Shown here one piece after another: positions 44,148 through 52,273 of a DNA stretch of 64,000 nt. Below the pieces are notes generated by a model. It ran no database searches. It was not told the origin of the DNA and was given only the letters and a program-made list of their open reading frames with translations. The position numbers and the translations under genes were made by a program. Source of the DNA: Flavimaribacter sp024343425 (GTDB lineage: Bacteria; Pseudomonadota; Alphaproteobacteria; Rhizobiales; Rhizobiaceae); NCBI GenBank assembly GCA_965227645.1, contig OZ245773.1:3658001-3722000 (forward strand), in the 5' to 3' direction. The number at the start of each line of letters is the position of its first letter. Position 1 is the first letter of the stretch.

Positions 44148-45230
44148 ATGCGTACCGGTATCGCTTTCACCCTTTCAGCCGCTGACCGTCAACGCTTGCA
44201 TGACGTTGCGGCAGCGCCTCGCAGCCTGCAGAAGCATGTCTGGCGCGCCCGTATCATATTGTTGAGCGACGAGGGTTTTGGCACCTCGGCGATTATGGAA
44301 GCGACAGGCAAGTCGAAGACCTGCGTCTGGCGCTGGCAGGAGCGCTTCATGCACGAAGGCGTCGATGGATTACTGCGTGACAAGACCCGCCCGCCCGGCA
44401 AGGCTCCGGTTGCGGCAGAGCGCGTCGCCGAAATCGTCCGCCTGACGCAAGAAGCTCCCCCGCATGAAGCAACCCACTGGACGGCGCGTTCGATGGCCAG
44501 AACGGTCGGGCTTGCTGTTTCGACCGTGCAGGAGACCTGGAAAGCGCATGGTCTTGCCCCGCATCGCTGGCGCACCTTCAAGCTGTCGAACGATCCGGCC
44601 TTTGCCGAGAAACTCACCGAAATCGTAGGCCTCTATGTCGATCCGCCGGCCCATGCGGTGGTGTTGTCGGTCGACGAGAAAAGCCAAATCCAGGCGCTTG
44701 ACCGTACCCAGCCCGGCCTGCCGATGAAGAAGGGCCGTGCCGGCACCATGACACACGATTACAAGCGTCACGGCACCACCACGCTGTTCGCAGCGCTCAA
44801 CATTCTCGACGGAACGGTGATCGGGCAGAACATGCAGCGCCATCGTCATCAGGAGTTCATCCGCTTCCTGAACCGCATCGAACGCGAGGTCCCCACGGAC
44901 AAGGCGATCCACGTCATTCTCGACAACTATGCGGCTCACAAGAAGGATAAGGTCCAGGAGTGGCTTGCCCGCCATCCGCGCTGGACTTTCCACTTCACGC
45001 CAACCTCGTCATCATGGCTCAATGCCGTCGAAGGCTTTTTCGCCAAACTGACCCGGCGACGCCTGAAACACGGCGTCTTCCATTCTGTCGTAGACCTCCA
45101 AGCGGCCATAAACCGCTTCATCCGAGAGTACAACGCCAACGACCCCAAGCCGTTCGTCTGGAAGGCCAATCCTGACAAGATAATTGCCGCGCGAAAGCGT
45201 GGGTTCCAAACGTTGGAGTCAAACCACTAG
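44148..45230 (+). CDS. IS630-family transposase (intact)
   Basis: About 360 residues with a full IS630/Tc1-type architecture: an N-terminal helix-turn-helix region (MEATGKSKTCVWRWQERF), a second DNA-binding part, and the DDE catalytic triad in VVLSVDEKSQIQALDR, HVILDNYAAHK and SSWLNAVEGFFAKL. The preferred start is the ATG at 44148 (MRTGIAFTLSAADRQRL); an ATG at 44133 adds five residues but lies at the edge of the disrupted membrane gene. It is the only transposase gene in the window without frameshifts. Clear terminal inverted repeats were not found by eye. Confidence 0.9.
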   Translation: MRTGIAFTLSAADRQRLHDVAAAPRSLQKHVWRARIILLSDEGFGTSAIMEATGKSKTCVWRWQERFMHEGVDGLLRDKTRPPGKAPVAAERVAEIVRLTQEAPPHEATHWTARSMARTVGLAVSTVQETWKAHGLAPHRWRTFKLSNDPAFAEKLTEIVGLYVDPPAHAVVLSVDEKSQIQALDRTQPGLPMKKGRAGTMTHDYKRHGTTTLFAALNILDGTVIGQNMQRHRHQEFIRFLNRIEREVPTDKAIHVILDNYAAHKKDKVQEWLARHPRWTFHFTPTSSSWLNAVEGFFAKLTRRRLKHGVFHSVVDLQAAINRFIREYNANDPKPFVWKANPDKIIAARKRGFQTLESNH

Positions 45231-45542
45231 CGAGTGCTTTCAAGCCCCGCGGCGCTGATGCTGCCGCGCTGGTGCCGATCTTGCGATGATAGTGTTGGGG
45301 AGTCTGGCCCGAACGCAGACCATTCACTATGTTACTGCTCGTAGCGAACTTCGCGGTTCGTTCGGATGTGTCGCGAAGATGCGCTCCCGCCTGGTCGCCT
45401 ACGAAGCATTGTATGGGCGGGCTGCCGTGCGGAAAGTTGAGCGGATGCGCTCAGGTGGCGGAGACAATGATTCAATAGGAGACACAGCAATCTCCGGAGC
45501 GAGAGCAACAAGTAGGAGCATTCTAACGCCAGGAGCGATGAA
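45231..45542. other. Gap without a recognisable gene
   Basis: About 310 bases between the IS630 gene and the DUF2188 gene. No recognisable coding sequence was found on either strand, and the missing part of the disrupted membrane gene is not here. The promoter of the DUF2188 gene should lie near its right end. Confidence 0.4.
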
Positions 45543-45782
45543 ATGAACGGCGTAAAATATCGAATTGTCGAACACGACGGCGGCTGGGCCTATCGGGTAG
45601 ACGGGACTTTTTCCGAGACCTTTCCCAGCCATGATGCGGCTTTCGGCGCGGCGCGGCGGGCGGCCTGCAAGCAGTTGCAACCGGGCGAGACCACGGGAAT
45701 CGTCTGGGAGGACACGACTGGCCACTGGCACGCAGAACTCTCGCGCGCCGGCGACAGACCCCAAACAGAAGTCATCGGCTGA
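45543..45782 (+). CDS. DUF2188-like small protein
   Basis: A 79-residue protein, MNGVKYRIVEHDGGWAYRVD followed by FSETFPSHDAAFGAARRAA and WEDTTGHWHAELS. This is the pattern of small DUF2188-type proteins widespread in rhizobia: an aromatic-rich beta strand pair and an Ala/Arg-rich helix. The ribosome site AGGAG lies eight bases before the ATG. Function is unknown; such proteins are often stress-related or linked to accessory DNA. It stands alone between the IS630 gene and operon E. Confidence 0.7.
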   Translation: MNGVKYRIVEHDGGWAYRVDGTFSETFPSHDAAFGAARRAACKQLQPGETTGIVWEDTTGHWHAELSRAGDRPQTEVIG

Positions 45783-45849
45783 TGCAGCGCTGCGGTCTCA
45801 TCGTCCGACACCATATCAGACATCAGAAAAATCCTTCGTTTCCTGCTTT

Positions 45850-45899
45850 GAATCTGATTTGCCTGAACCTGAAAACCCCCTTAATCGATAGGTCCTGAC
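45850..45899. repeat. Copy 2 of the diverged 50-base direct repeat
   Basis: Aligns with 30352-30399 at about 42 of 50 positions with two single-base gaps, in the same orientation. It lies 20 bases downstream of the stop of the last Liv-type permease gene. The two copies bound the segment carrying operon D, the recombinase and the IS630 gene. Confidence 0.55.
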
Positions 45900-45918
45900 C
45901 CTAGCTCGACGGATACGA

Positions 45919-46929
45919 TTAACGGGCGTATTTTTTCTTACTGGGCAACGTCAATTCCCTGCCATTGGTGATGCCCATCGGACGAACGAGAAGTATCACG
46001 AGCATCATGACGGCCAGGCCGATCTCCCGCAGACCCGGCATCGCGATGACCTCCAGACCGAAGATCTCGAAACCCGAAGAAAGAATTCGCAAGATCTCGG
46101 CAATTCCCGCCACGGCGAACGTGCCGACGACGGCTCCCGACAGGCTTCTCATACCGCCAAGCACAAGCATCGCCAGCGAAAGAAACGTGAACTCGAGATA
46201 GAACTGGCCCACAGCCAGAATGCCGAGGAAATGTCCCTTCAGTACACCGGCAATCGCTACAACTGCAGCAGATATGACGAATGCGACCAGGCGCAACCGC
46301 CTGACGGGAATGCCTGAAGCCAATGCGGCCGCTTCGTCCTCTCGGGAAGCCTGAAGCATGAGGCCGTATCGCGAAAACCGGAACAGGAAAGCAACGACGA
46401 GCGCAAGTATCGCCGCGAAAGTCGCCACGAAAAGATTGGTCTCGATCGGCAGGCCTACCAGAGAACTTGTCCCTTTTGTCAGAGCCTCGGCGTTCGAAAA
46501 GACTGAATGCACGATTGCAAGCCAGGCCAATGTGGCGATGCTCGCGGCAATTCCCGAAAGACGCACGATCACAACACCTATGACGGCGGCTGTGATCGCC
46601 GCCGTGACTGCGCCGATCGCCGCGCCTCCAGCCAATCCGACCTGGGTCGACAGCACAAATGCCGGCAGAGACGGAAGGAAGATCTTTTTCATGGTGATCG
46701 GCAGCGTGAACCAGGCGGCCGAGTACGCGCCGATGGCTGCAAAACTCGCATGCCCGAAGGACAGGATCCCCGAATTGCCGATAAAGATTGACAGGCCAAT
46801 CACGACGACGAGATTGATCATGGCGCCGATCACAACGCGAAGCAGAAGCGGTGAGCCGAATACGCCAAGTAGCGAGACGGCGAGGATCATGACGACCAGA
46901 ATAACGAGCGTCGGAATTGCGGCTCTCAT
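45919..46929 (-). CDS. Branched-chain amino acid-type ABC permease (LivM-like)
   Basis: A 336-residue LivM-type permease with about ten hydrophobic segments and the family block NSGILSFGHASFAAIGAYSAAW near residue 52. The ATG at 46929 overlaps the stop of the LivH-like gene (TGATG). It ends operon E. Liv-type importers carry branched-chain amino acids but also amides, urea and many aromatic or heterocyclic acids. The HyuA/HyuB genes in the same operon suggest a hydantoin- or lactam-like cargo rather than leucine. Confidence 0.92.
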   Translation of the reverse strand: MRAAIPTLVILVVMILAVSLLGVFGSPLLLRVVIGAMINLVVVIGLSIFIGNSGILSFGHASFAAIGAYSAAWFTLPITMKKIFLPSLPAFVLSTQVGLAGGAAIGAVTAAITAAVIGVVIVRLSGIAASIATLAWLAIVHSVFSNAEALTKGTSSLVGLPIETNLFVATFAAILALVVAFLFRFSRYGLMLQASREDEAAALASGIPVRRLRLVAFVISAAVVAIAGVLKGHFLGILAVGQFYLEFTFLSLAMLVLGGMRSLSGAVVGTFAVAGIAEILRILSSGFEIFGLEVIAMPGLREIGLAVMMLVILLVRPMGITNGRELTLPSKKKYAR

Positions 46930-47813
46930 CACACGCGCTCCCGGGCGGCCGCGCCCCTGAAAAGGCCCTGTGGCCTCAATACAAGAACGGCGATCACCAC
47001 GATGTAAACGAAGGCCTCGCGATAGGCTCTCAGTTCCGGTGGCAGCAATGCCTGCAACAGAACGGTAACAACGCCGACTGCAAGGCCACCGAAAACGGCG
47101 CCGACAAGACTGCCCATCCCGCCGATCACGGTCGCGACGAAGCCAACCAGCGCCAGCTCAAGACCGATTGTCGGGGCGGCGACGCCCGTTCGAGCTGCAA
47201 AGAGAATTGCGACGACGGCCGCAAGCAAACCGCTCATGGCAAATGCCACCGCTATGACCCTGTTCGCCCGAATGCCAAGCAGCCGCGCCATTCGAAAATC
47301 AACGGCCGCCGCCCGCATCTCTATGCCGATCCGCGTCTTGCGAAGAAAGAGCGCAAAGGCGCTCAGGAGCACGGCAGTCGCGCCTATGGTCGCGATATCG
47401 ATACGCGGCACGCGAACAGATCCAACAACGAAGGGGCGCGCGAGGTCCGGCAGTATATCCAGACCGATGGGTCGGGCTCCGAAAATCAGCACAAGGGAAT
47501 ACTGGAGCAGATAGCTGACTGCGAAACTGGTTACCAGCAAAGCGGCGGGATCTGCGGTCCTAATAGGTCGAAACGCCAGTCGTTCGACGACCAGCGCCAG
47601 GACAACGACAACGCAGATCGCCCCAAGGGCGGCGAGTGGAAACCAGATACCGGCGCTCAGCATGAGAATATAGATGCCGACCGTCACGAATTCGCTCTGA
47701 GCGAAGTTGATCAGCCGCATAATGCCGAACAGCAATCCGATACCCAGCGCGGAAAGCGCGTAAATCGATCCGACGCTGAGAGCGTCAATAGCGGTTTGCA
47801 ATGCGAAATTCAC
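46929..47813 (-). CDS. Branched-chain amino acid-type ABC permease (LivH-like)
   Basis: A 294-residue LivH-type permease. It begins LQTAIDALSVGSIYALSALGIGLLFGIMRLINFAQSEFVTVG, the standard opening of the family, and includes GLELALVGFVATVIGGMGSLVGAVFGGL near the C-terminus. It pairs with the LivM-like protein encoded downstream and overlaps the LivF-like gene by four bases. The order LivJ-LivG-LivF-LivH-LivM in this operon is complete. Confidence 0.92.
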   Translation of the reverse strand: MNFALQTAIDALSVGSIYALSALGIGLLFGIMRLINFAQSEFVTVGIYILMLSAGIWFPLAALGAICVVVVLALVVERLAFRPIRTADPAALLVTSFAVSYLLQYSLVLIFGARPIGLDILPDLARPFVVGSVRVPRIDIATIGATAVLLSAFALFLRKTRIGIEMRAAAVDFRMARLLGIRANRVIAVAFAMSGLLAAVVAILFAARTGVAAPTIGLELALVGFVATVIGGMGSLVGAVFGGLAVGVVTVLLQALLPPELRAYREAFVYIVVIAVLVLRPQGLFRGAAARERV

Positions 47814-48535
47814 GGCGTGGCGGCCTTCGAAGTTCCGAAGTACGCGTCTTCCAGCGCCTGCCGCTCGAGAATTTCGGGACGGCCGGACAAGGCGACCGAT
47901 CCGCCGGTCAGGACAATCACACGATCGGCGATTTCACCGATCCTCGCCGGGTTCTGTTCCACCAGCAGCATAGATACGCCAATCTCCTTGAGCTTTTTCA
48001 AAACCGAATAGACAGTGTCCACCATGATCGGCGCCAGCCCGAGCGACGGTTCGTCCAGTATCAGCAGGCGCGGCTTCGAAAGAAGCGCCCTGGCGATGGC
48101 CAATTGTTGCTGTTCGCCGCCGGAAAGCCGCGTGGCCTGGCTCGCACGGCGCTCCTGCAGCACGGGGAACATCGAGTAGACTTCATCGAATGCTTTCGCA
48201 GAGCCGCCGCCTTCCTTTCGGGCGGTCAGGCCCAGAAGCAGATTTTCTTCCACGGTCAGGCCGTCGAAAATATGCCGGCCTTCCGGCACAAGGGCGATGT
48301 TTTCGAAGGCGACCTTCTCGGGCAGCCAGCCGGTAATGTCGGTTCCGGCGATCTCGATCGTCCCTTGCGTCGGCCTCACAGCCCCGGCGATCGCCAGAGT
48401 AAGCGTCGATTTTCCGGCCCCGTTCGCGCCCACGACCGCGAGCGTATCTGCCTCCCCGATTTCCAGCGAGATATCGCGAAGCGCCGGAATAGGGCCGTAA
48501 CTTACCGAAAGGTTGCTGACCTTCAGCAGCGCCAT
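47810..48535 (-). CDS. Liv-type ABC transporter ATPase (LivF-like)
   Basis: A 241-residue ATPase. Walker A is VVGANGAGKSTLTLAIAG, the signature RLSGGEQQQLAIARALLSKP, Walker B LLILDEPSLGLAPIMVD, all typical of LivF. The start is the ATG at 48535, which overlaps the LivG stop (TGATG); a longer frame to 48655 lies inside the LivG gene. With LivG it powers the Liv-type importer. Confidence 0.93.
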   Translation of the reverse strand: MALLKVSNLSVSYGPIPALRDISLEIGEADTLAVVGANGAGKSTLTLAIAGAVRPTQGTIEIAGTDITGWLPEKVAFENIALVPEGRHIFDGLTVEENLLLGLTARKEGGGSAKAFDEVYSMFPVLQERRASQATRLSGGEQQQLAIARALLSKPRLLILDEPSLGLAPIMVDTVYSVLKKLKEIGVSMLLVEQNPARIGEIADRVIVLTGGSVALSGRPEILERQALEDAYFGTSKAATP

Positions 48536-49254
48536 CAGTGACCGCCTCCTTCCGTGCCAAGATAGGCGTCCTTGACGGCGGTGTTGTTCTTGATCGCATC
48601 CGGATCGCCACGCGCGATGACACGACCGCCATCCAGTACGACAAGCCGCTCGCAAATGGACATGACAAGATTGATGTTGTGCTCTATAAGGAGCAATCCC
48701 ATCCCGGTGCGATCGCGAAGTTCGACCAGCGTCCTGTCGAGATCCTCGATCTCATCCGGAGACATTCCGGCGGCTGGTTCGTCGAGCAACAGAAATTTTG
48801 GTTTGAGAGCAAGGGCGCGGGCAATCGCGAGGCGACGCTGATGCGCATAAGGCAGGCTTCCGGCGTCACTGTCCGGACGATCGGCCAGGTCAAGAAGTTC
48901 GAGAAGCGTGTCGACGCTCTCTGAGCCGGAGCCCAGAACCGCCGCCGCGGCGGCGATATTGTCTCTCACCGATATACCTGAGAACAACCGGACAGACTGA
49001 AAAGTCCTCACGACTCCGGCGCGGGCTATGCGGTCCGGCGAGAGACCCAGTAGTACGGAATCGCCGAGCTTGACGGATCCGGTTCTAGTCTTCTGGAACC
49101 CGGAAAGAACGTTGACGAGCGTGCTCTTTCCGGCTCCGTTTGCGCCAATGAGACCGACAATCTCGCCGGGGCCGATGTCGATATCGACATCGGCGATGGC
49201 CAGGAGACCGCCAAAATTGACCGTCAATTGCTCGGCAACCAGTCGCATTTCCAT
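48535..49254 (-). CDS. Liv-type ABC transporter ATPase (LivG-like)
   Basis: A 239-residue ATPase of the LivG type. Walker A is LIGANGAGKSTLVNVLSG, and the Q-loop region includes the LivG-like VRTFQSVRLFSGISVRDNI. Walker B is FLLLDEPAAGMSPDEIEDL. The signature region reads LPYAHQRRLAIARAL, a variant of the usual PYG-QRRLEIARAL with Gly changed to Ala, which may affect activity only slightly. It follows the binding-protein gene at a 24-base gap. Confidence 0.92.
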   Translation of the reverse strand: MEMRLVAEQLTVNFGGLLAIADVDIDIGPGEIVGLIGANGAGKSTLVNVLSGFQKTRTGSVKLGDSVLLGLSPDRIARAGVVRTFQSVRLFSGISVRDNIAAAAAVLGSGSESVDTLLELLDLADRPDSDAGSLPYAHQRRLAIARALALKPKFLLLDEPAAGMSPDEIEDLDRTLVELRDRTGMGLLLIEHNINLVMSICERLVVLDGGRVIARGDPDAIKNNTAVKDAYLGTEGGGH

Positions 49255-49278
49255 CTCGCCAGATAGCCTGATTTTACT

Positions 49279-50460
49279 TCAGAACTTGATATCCGACACT
49301 TTCTCGGCGGAAAAGCTGCCGATCGCCTTGTGCTTGCCGTTTTCGATCTCGAGCATGGTCATCGGCCGAACAGTGTTGATGTGGATGTCCGGCGAAAACG
49401 TCGTTTCACCAACCAGCAAAGGTTCGTTGGAAAACTTGTCGAGTTCGGCACGGACCGCATCGGTATCGAAGCTGTTAGCGCGCTTCACCGCTTCGGCCCA
49501 GGCCTCGATCACGGAGTAACCTGTCATGGAATGCGCGGTTACCGGCAATTCGCCATACTTTTCCTCGAACTTTGTCACGAAGGCATTGACCTCCGGGTTC
49601 GGGTCGTCGCCGAAGATGCTGCCATAGGTCGCGACATAGAAGTTCGAAAGATCGGGCACCGCTTCCAGCCAGTAACTGCCGTCCATGGACTCGCCCGCGA
49701 GCATCGGCTCTTCAATACCGGCAGCGCGAATCTGACGGACGTAAGACCCGCCGTTGATTGCGCCACAGAACATGATCACGTCGATGTCGTCATGGGACTT
49801 GATGCGGGTGATTTGAGGCGCGATCGATGTATCGTTGCCGGCATTGTACGCATCGACGTCGATAATGCCCTCAGGTCCGGCCAGTTCCGCGAAGCGCTCC
49901 TGAAAGGAGTTGCAGAGCGATTTGTTGTACTCCACCTGCAGGTCATTGAGCACAAAAGCATTGCGGTAGCCGAGTTCATTGTAGGCGAATTCCGCCAGCA
50001 GGGCGCCTTGCGCTATGCTCGCCGTCGCCATCGTATAGGCATTGTTTCCGATACCCTGGGCCCCGAATTTCGGATCGGCGGCGCAGGAGGAGAATGCGAT
50101 CTTGTTCTGGGCCTGAGCCACCAGCGCTGCCGGCGCTCCGAAATCAAAGTCGCAGGTCACCATGACCATGGTCGCGCCCTTGCCAAGGACGTCTGTGGCG
50201 GCGTTGGCTCCCTCACCAGGATCCGATTTCGTATCCGCTTCAACGCTGACGATCTTCTTGCCCAGCAAGCCGCCTTCGGCATTGATGTTGTCGATGGCGA
50301 GCAGCGCCGCCTTGCGCGGTCCGTCGTCATAGGGGGCGACGAAGCCCGACAGCGCAACCGGAAAACCCACGGTTACAGTTTCATCGGCCGCATGCGCCAT
50401 GCCCGGTGCAGCAAACAAGGCAGCGGACACAAACATTGTCTTATACAAGTCTTTCATCAT
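49279..50460 (-). CDS. Branched-chain amino acid-type ABC binding protein (LivJ-like)
   Basis: A 393-residue periplasmic binding protein of the Leu/Ile/Val class with a signal peptide (MFVSAALFAAPGMAHA). Family features are VTVGFPVALSGFVAPYDDGPRKAA, AIDNINAEGGLLGKKI and VMVTCDFDFGAPAALVAQ. The ATG at 50460, followed directly by a second ATG, has AGGAG five bases upstream. It captures the cargo of the Liv-type importer. Ligand unknown; relatives bind amino acids, amides and heterocycles. Confidence 0.93.
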   Translation of the reverse strand: MMKDLYKTMFVSAALFAAPGMAHAADETVTVGFPVALSGFVAPYDDGPRKAALLAIDNINAEGGLLGKKIVSVEADTKSDPGEGANAATDVLGKGATMVMVTCDFDFGAPAALVAQAQNKIAFSSCAADPKFGAQGIGNNAYTMATASIAQGALLAEFAYNELGYRNAFVLNDLQVEYNKSLCNSFQERFAELAGPEGIIDVDAYNAGNDTSIAPQITRIKSHDDIDVIMFCGAINGGSYVRQIRAAGIEEPMLAGESMDGSYWLEAVPDLSNFYVATYGSIFGDDPNPEVNAFVTKFEEKYGELPVTAHSMTGYSVIEAWAEAVKRANSFDTDAVRAELDKFSNEPLLVGETTFSPDIHINTVRPMTMLEIENGKHKAIGSFSAEKVSDIKF

Positions 50461-50503
50461 CGTCTCTCCTTGGTTCTGGTGACGCTTCCACACGTCAATC
50501 TTC

Positions 50504-52255
50504 TCAGGCCGCAATATCGGACCTGAGCCTGGAAGTTGCTTCCATGTCGGGTCGCCCGTTTGCATCGAGCCTTACCTTGTAGATTCGCTCGGCGCGTTCA
50601 GCCGTAATCCATCCTTCCGCCACATCCCCGGCCACTGCCCCAGGCTCACGCTCCTGCGGTGGTCCGTATCCGCCGCCGCCGCAGGATATTGAAAGGATCA
50701 GTTCTCCGTCGTTCAGAGTTACCTGGGCGCAGCCCTCCAGTTGTTCGCGGCCGCCATCCGGCAGCAGGCGGAACTGGTTAGACCCCATGGCCTGATGGCC
50801 TTCGCGCACGCCCTTGGCGGGGTTGTGCATTCCGTCGCTCACGTAGCCCACCGAAAGGGCACATCCCACCGGGCCGAATTCCACTGCGATCGAAGGCGCG
50901 CCCTTGAACTTTCCGGCGCCTTCGCTGTCCGGCACCAGCTTTCGTGATCTCACCCATAGCGGTTGCCGCTGTTCGTCGAGTTCGACGCTGTCGAGACTGC
51001 AGAACCCGGCGTTCCCGACATGTCCGACAGTCACCCAGGCATCGGTCGCCGGAGCCCCGGCGCCACCGGTCATGCCGAGGAAAACCTGATTGATGAAGGG
51101 TTTCCCGTCACGCGGACTGATTCCGGAAATAACGCCGACAGCGGGTGGTATCACGGCTCCGCACTCGGCCATTCCGGCCCCTTCCGCGATATCGGCAATG
51201 GCGCATTGTACGGGATTCGCCACGCGGTCCGCGACATTGGTTGTCGCCACCGATGTCGATGTGGGATGACGCGGAATACCGACGACACAGTTTTCACGCA
51301 GGAGAATGTCCAGGCGTCGGAAGCTGCCGGCGTTCTTCGGCACCGTATGATCGATGGAATTGAAGATCCCCACCATCGCCGCAGTTCTGGAACAGGCCTC
51401 GGACAGATTGAGTCCGCATGGCAGGCAATCCATGTTGTCGGTCAGATCCACGCGAATGCGCGCGTCATCGGGATCGATTTCGACTTCGACGTTTACGCGA
51501 ATGCCATCTTCAGGCGTGCCGGGGAAATGATCGTGCGTGCTCGATCGACGGGCCTTGCCGGCGGGCAACGAACTGACGGCGTCGATCATGCGGCGTTCCG
51601 AATAGTCGAACCATTCGGATGCGAATTCTGTCAGCGTGTCCCAGCCGACCTCATTCGCCATCGCAGTGATTTCCTGCTCGCCGATGCGCGCCGAACCGAG
51701 CGCGGCGAGGAAATCGCCCCACCACTGGTCAGGCACGCGTATACGCATGCGGCACATTCGTACGAAGTCCTCGTTCGTCTCGTAATTTTCCTGCACCTTC
51801 ACGGACGGAAAGATCAGCGCCCCTTCCTCGTAAACGTCGACGGCCGACCCGTGGTAGGTAGTCGGTATTGAGTTGCCGATATCCGCCTGATGGGCCTTGG
51901 CGAGCACGGTGAAGCGATGTCTGCCTTCGTCATCCATGACCGGAACAAGGATCGTGTGATCGGCGGCGTGGCTGCACCCGTGATAGGGCGAGTTGTTGAG
52001 ATAGGCGTCGCCGCGCTTTAGTCCCGTTGACAATTCCACCATGTGGCGCGCCATGATGTCCGGACCCGAAAGAACGTGGATCGGCAGCCCTTCGTTGGCG
52101 ACCAGCAGATCGCCTTCAGCCGTTGTGATGCAGCAGGAAAAATCACGGGCGATGTTGAGAACCCCGGAGCGACCGGTCCGCAGCAATGTATTGGCCATAC
52201 TTTGCGCGACACCCTCAAAGCGATGGTTTAGCAGCGACAGCTTTACCGGATCCAT
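50504..52255 (-). CDS. hyuB: HyuB-type hydantoinase/oxoprolinase beta subunit
   Basis: A 583-residue protein of the hydantoinase B/oxoprolinase C-terminal family. It begins VKLSLLNHRFEGVAQSMANTLLRTGRSGVLNIARDFSCCI, and contains GDAYLNNSPYHGCSHAADHT and GGAGAPATDAWVTVGHVGNAG, both typical of the family. With HyuA it would use ATP to open a cyclic imide or lactam ring, or, as in acetone- and acetophenone-type carboxylases, add CO2 to a ketone. The neighbouring aminotransferase and Liv-type importer fit a nitrogen-ring compound better, but the sequence alone cannot decide. Confidence 0.9.
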   Translation of the reverse strand: MDPVKLSLLNHRFEGVAQSMANTLLRTGRSGVLNIARDFSCCITTAEGDLLVANEGLPIHVLSGPDIMARHMVELSTGLKRGDAYLNNSPYHGCSHAADHTILVPVMDDEGRHRFTVLAKAHQADIGNSIPTTYHGSAVDVYEEGALIFPSVKVQENYETNEDFVRMCRMRIRVPDQWWGDFLAALGSARIGEQEITAMANEVGWDTLTEFASEWFDYSERRMIDAVSSLPAGKARRSSTHDHFPGTPEDGIRVNVEVEIDPDDARIRVDLTDNMDCLPCGLNLSEACSRTAAMVGIFNSIDHTVPKNAGSFRRLDILLRENCVVGIPRHPTSTSVATTNVADRVANPVQCAIADIAEGAGMAECGAVIPPAVGVISGISPRDGKPFINQVFLGMTGGAGAPATDAWVTVGHVGNAGFCSLDSVELDEQRQPLWVRSRKLVPDSEGAGKFKGAPSIAVEFGPVGCALSVGYVSDGMHNPAKGVREGHQAMGSNQFRLLPDGGREQLEGCAQVTLNDGELILSISCGGGGYGPPQEREPGAVAGDVAEGWITAERAERIYKVRLDANGRPDMEATSRLRSDIAA

Positions 52256-52273
52256 AATTCGCTTCTCCTTGCC

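Noticed and set aside
45286..45546. 86-codon frame before the DUF2188 gene
   Set aside because: Low-complexity Arg/Ser/Gly composition, no ribosome site and no family.
49330..50526. Long open frame on the plus strand opposite the LivJ-like gene
   Set aside because: It is an antisense shadow of a well-supported gene, with no family resemblance and no ribosome site.
50963..51871. 302-codon plus-strand frame opposite hyuB
   Set aside because: No recognisable domain, and it lies wholly within a strong HyuB gene on the other strand.
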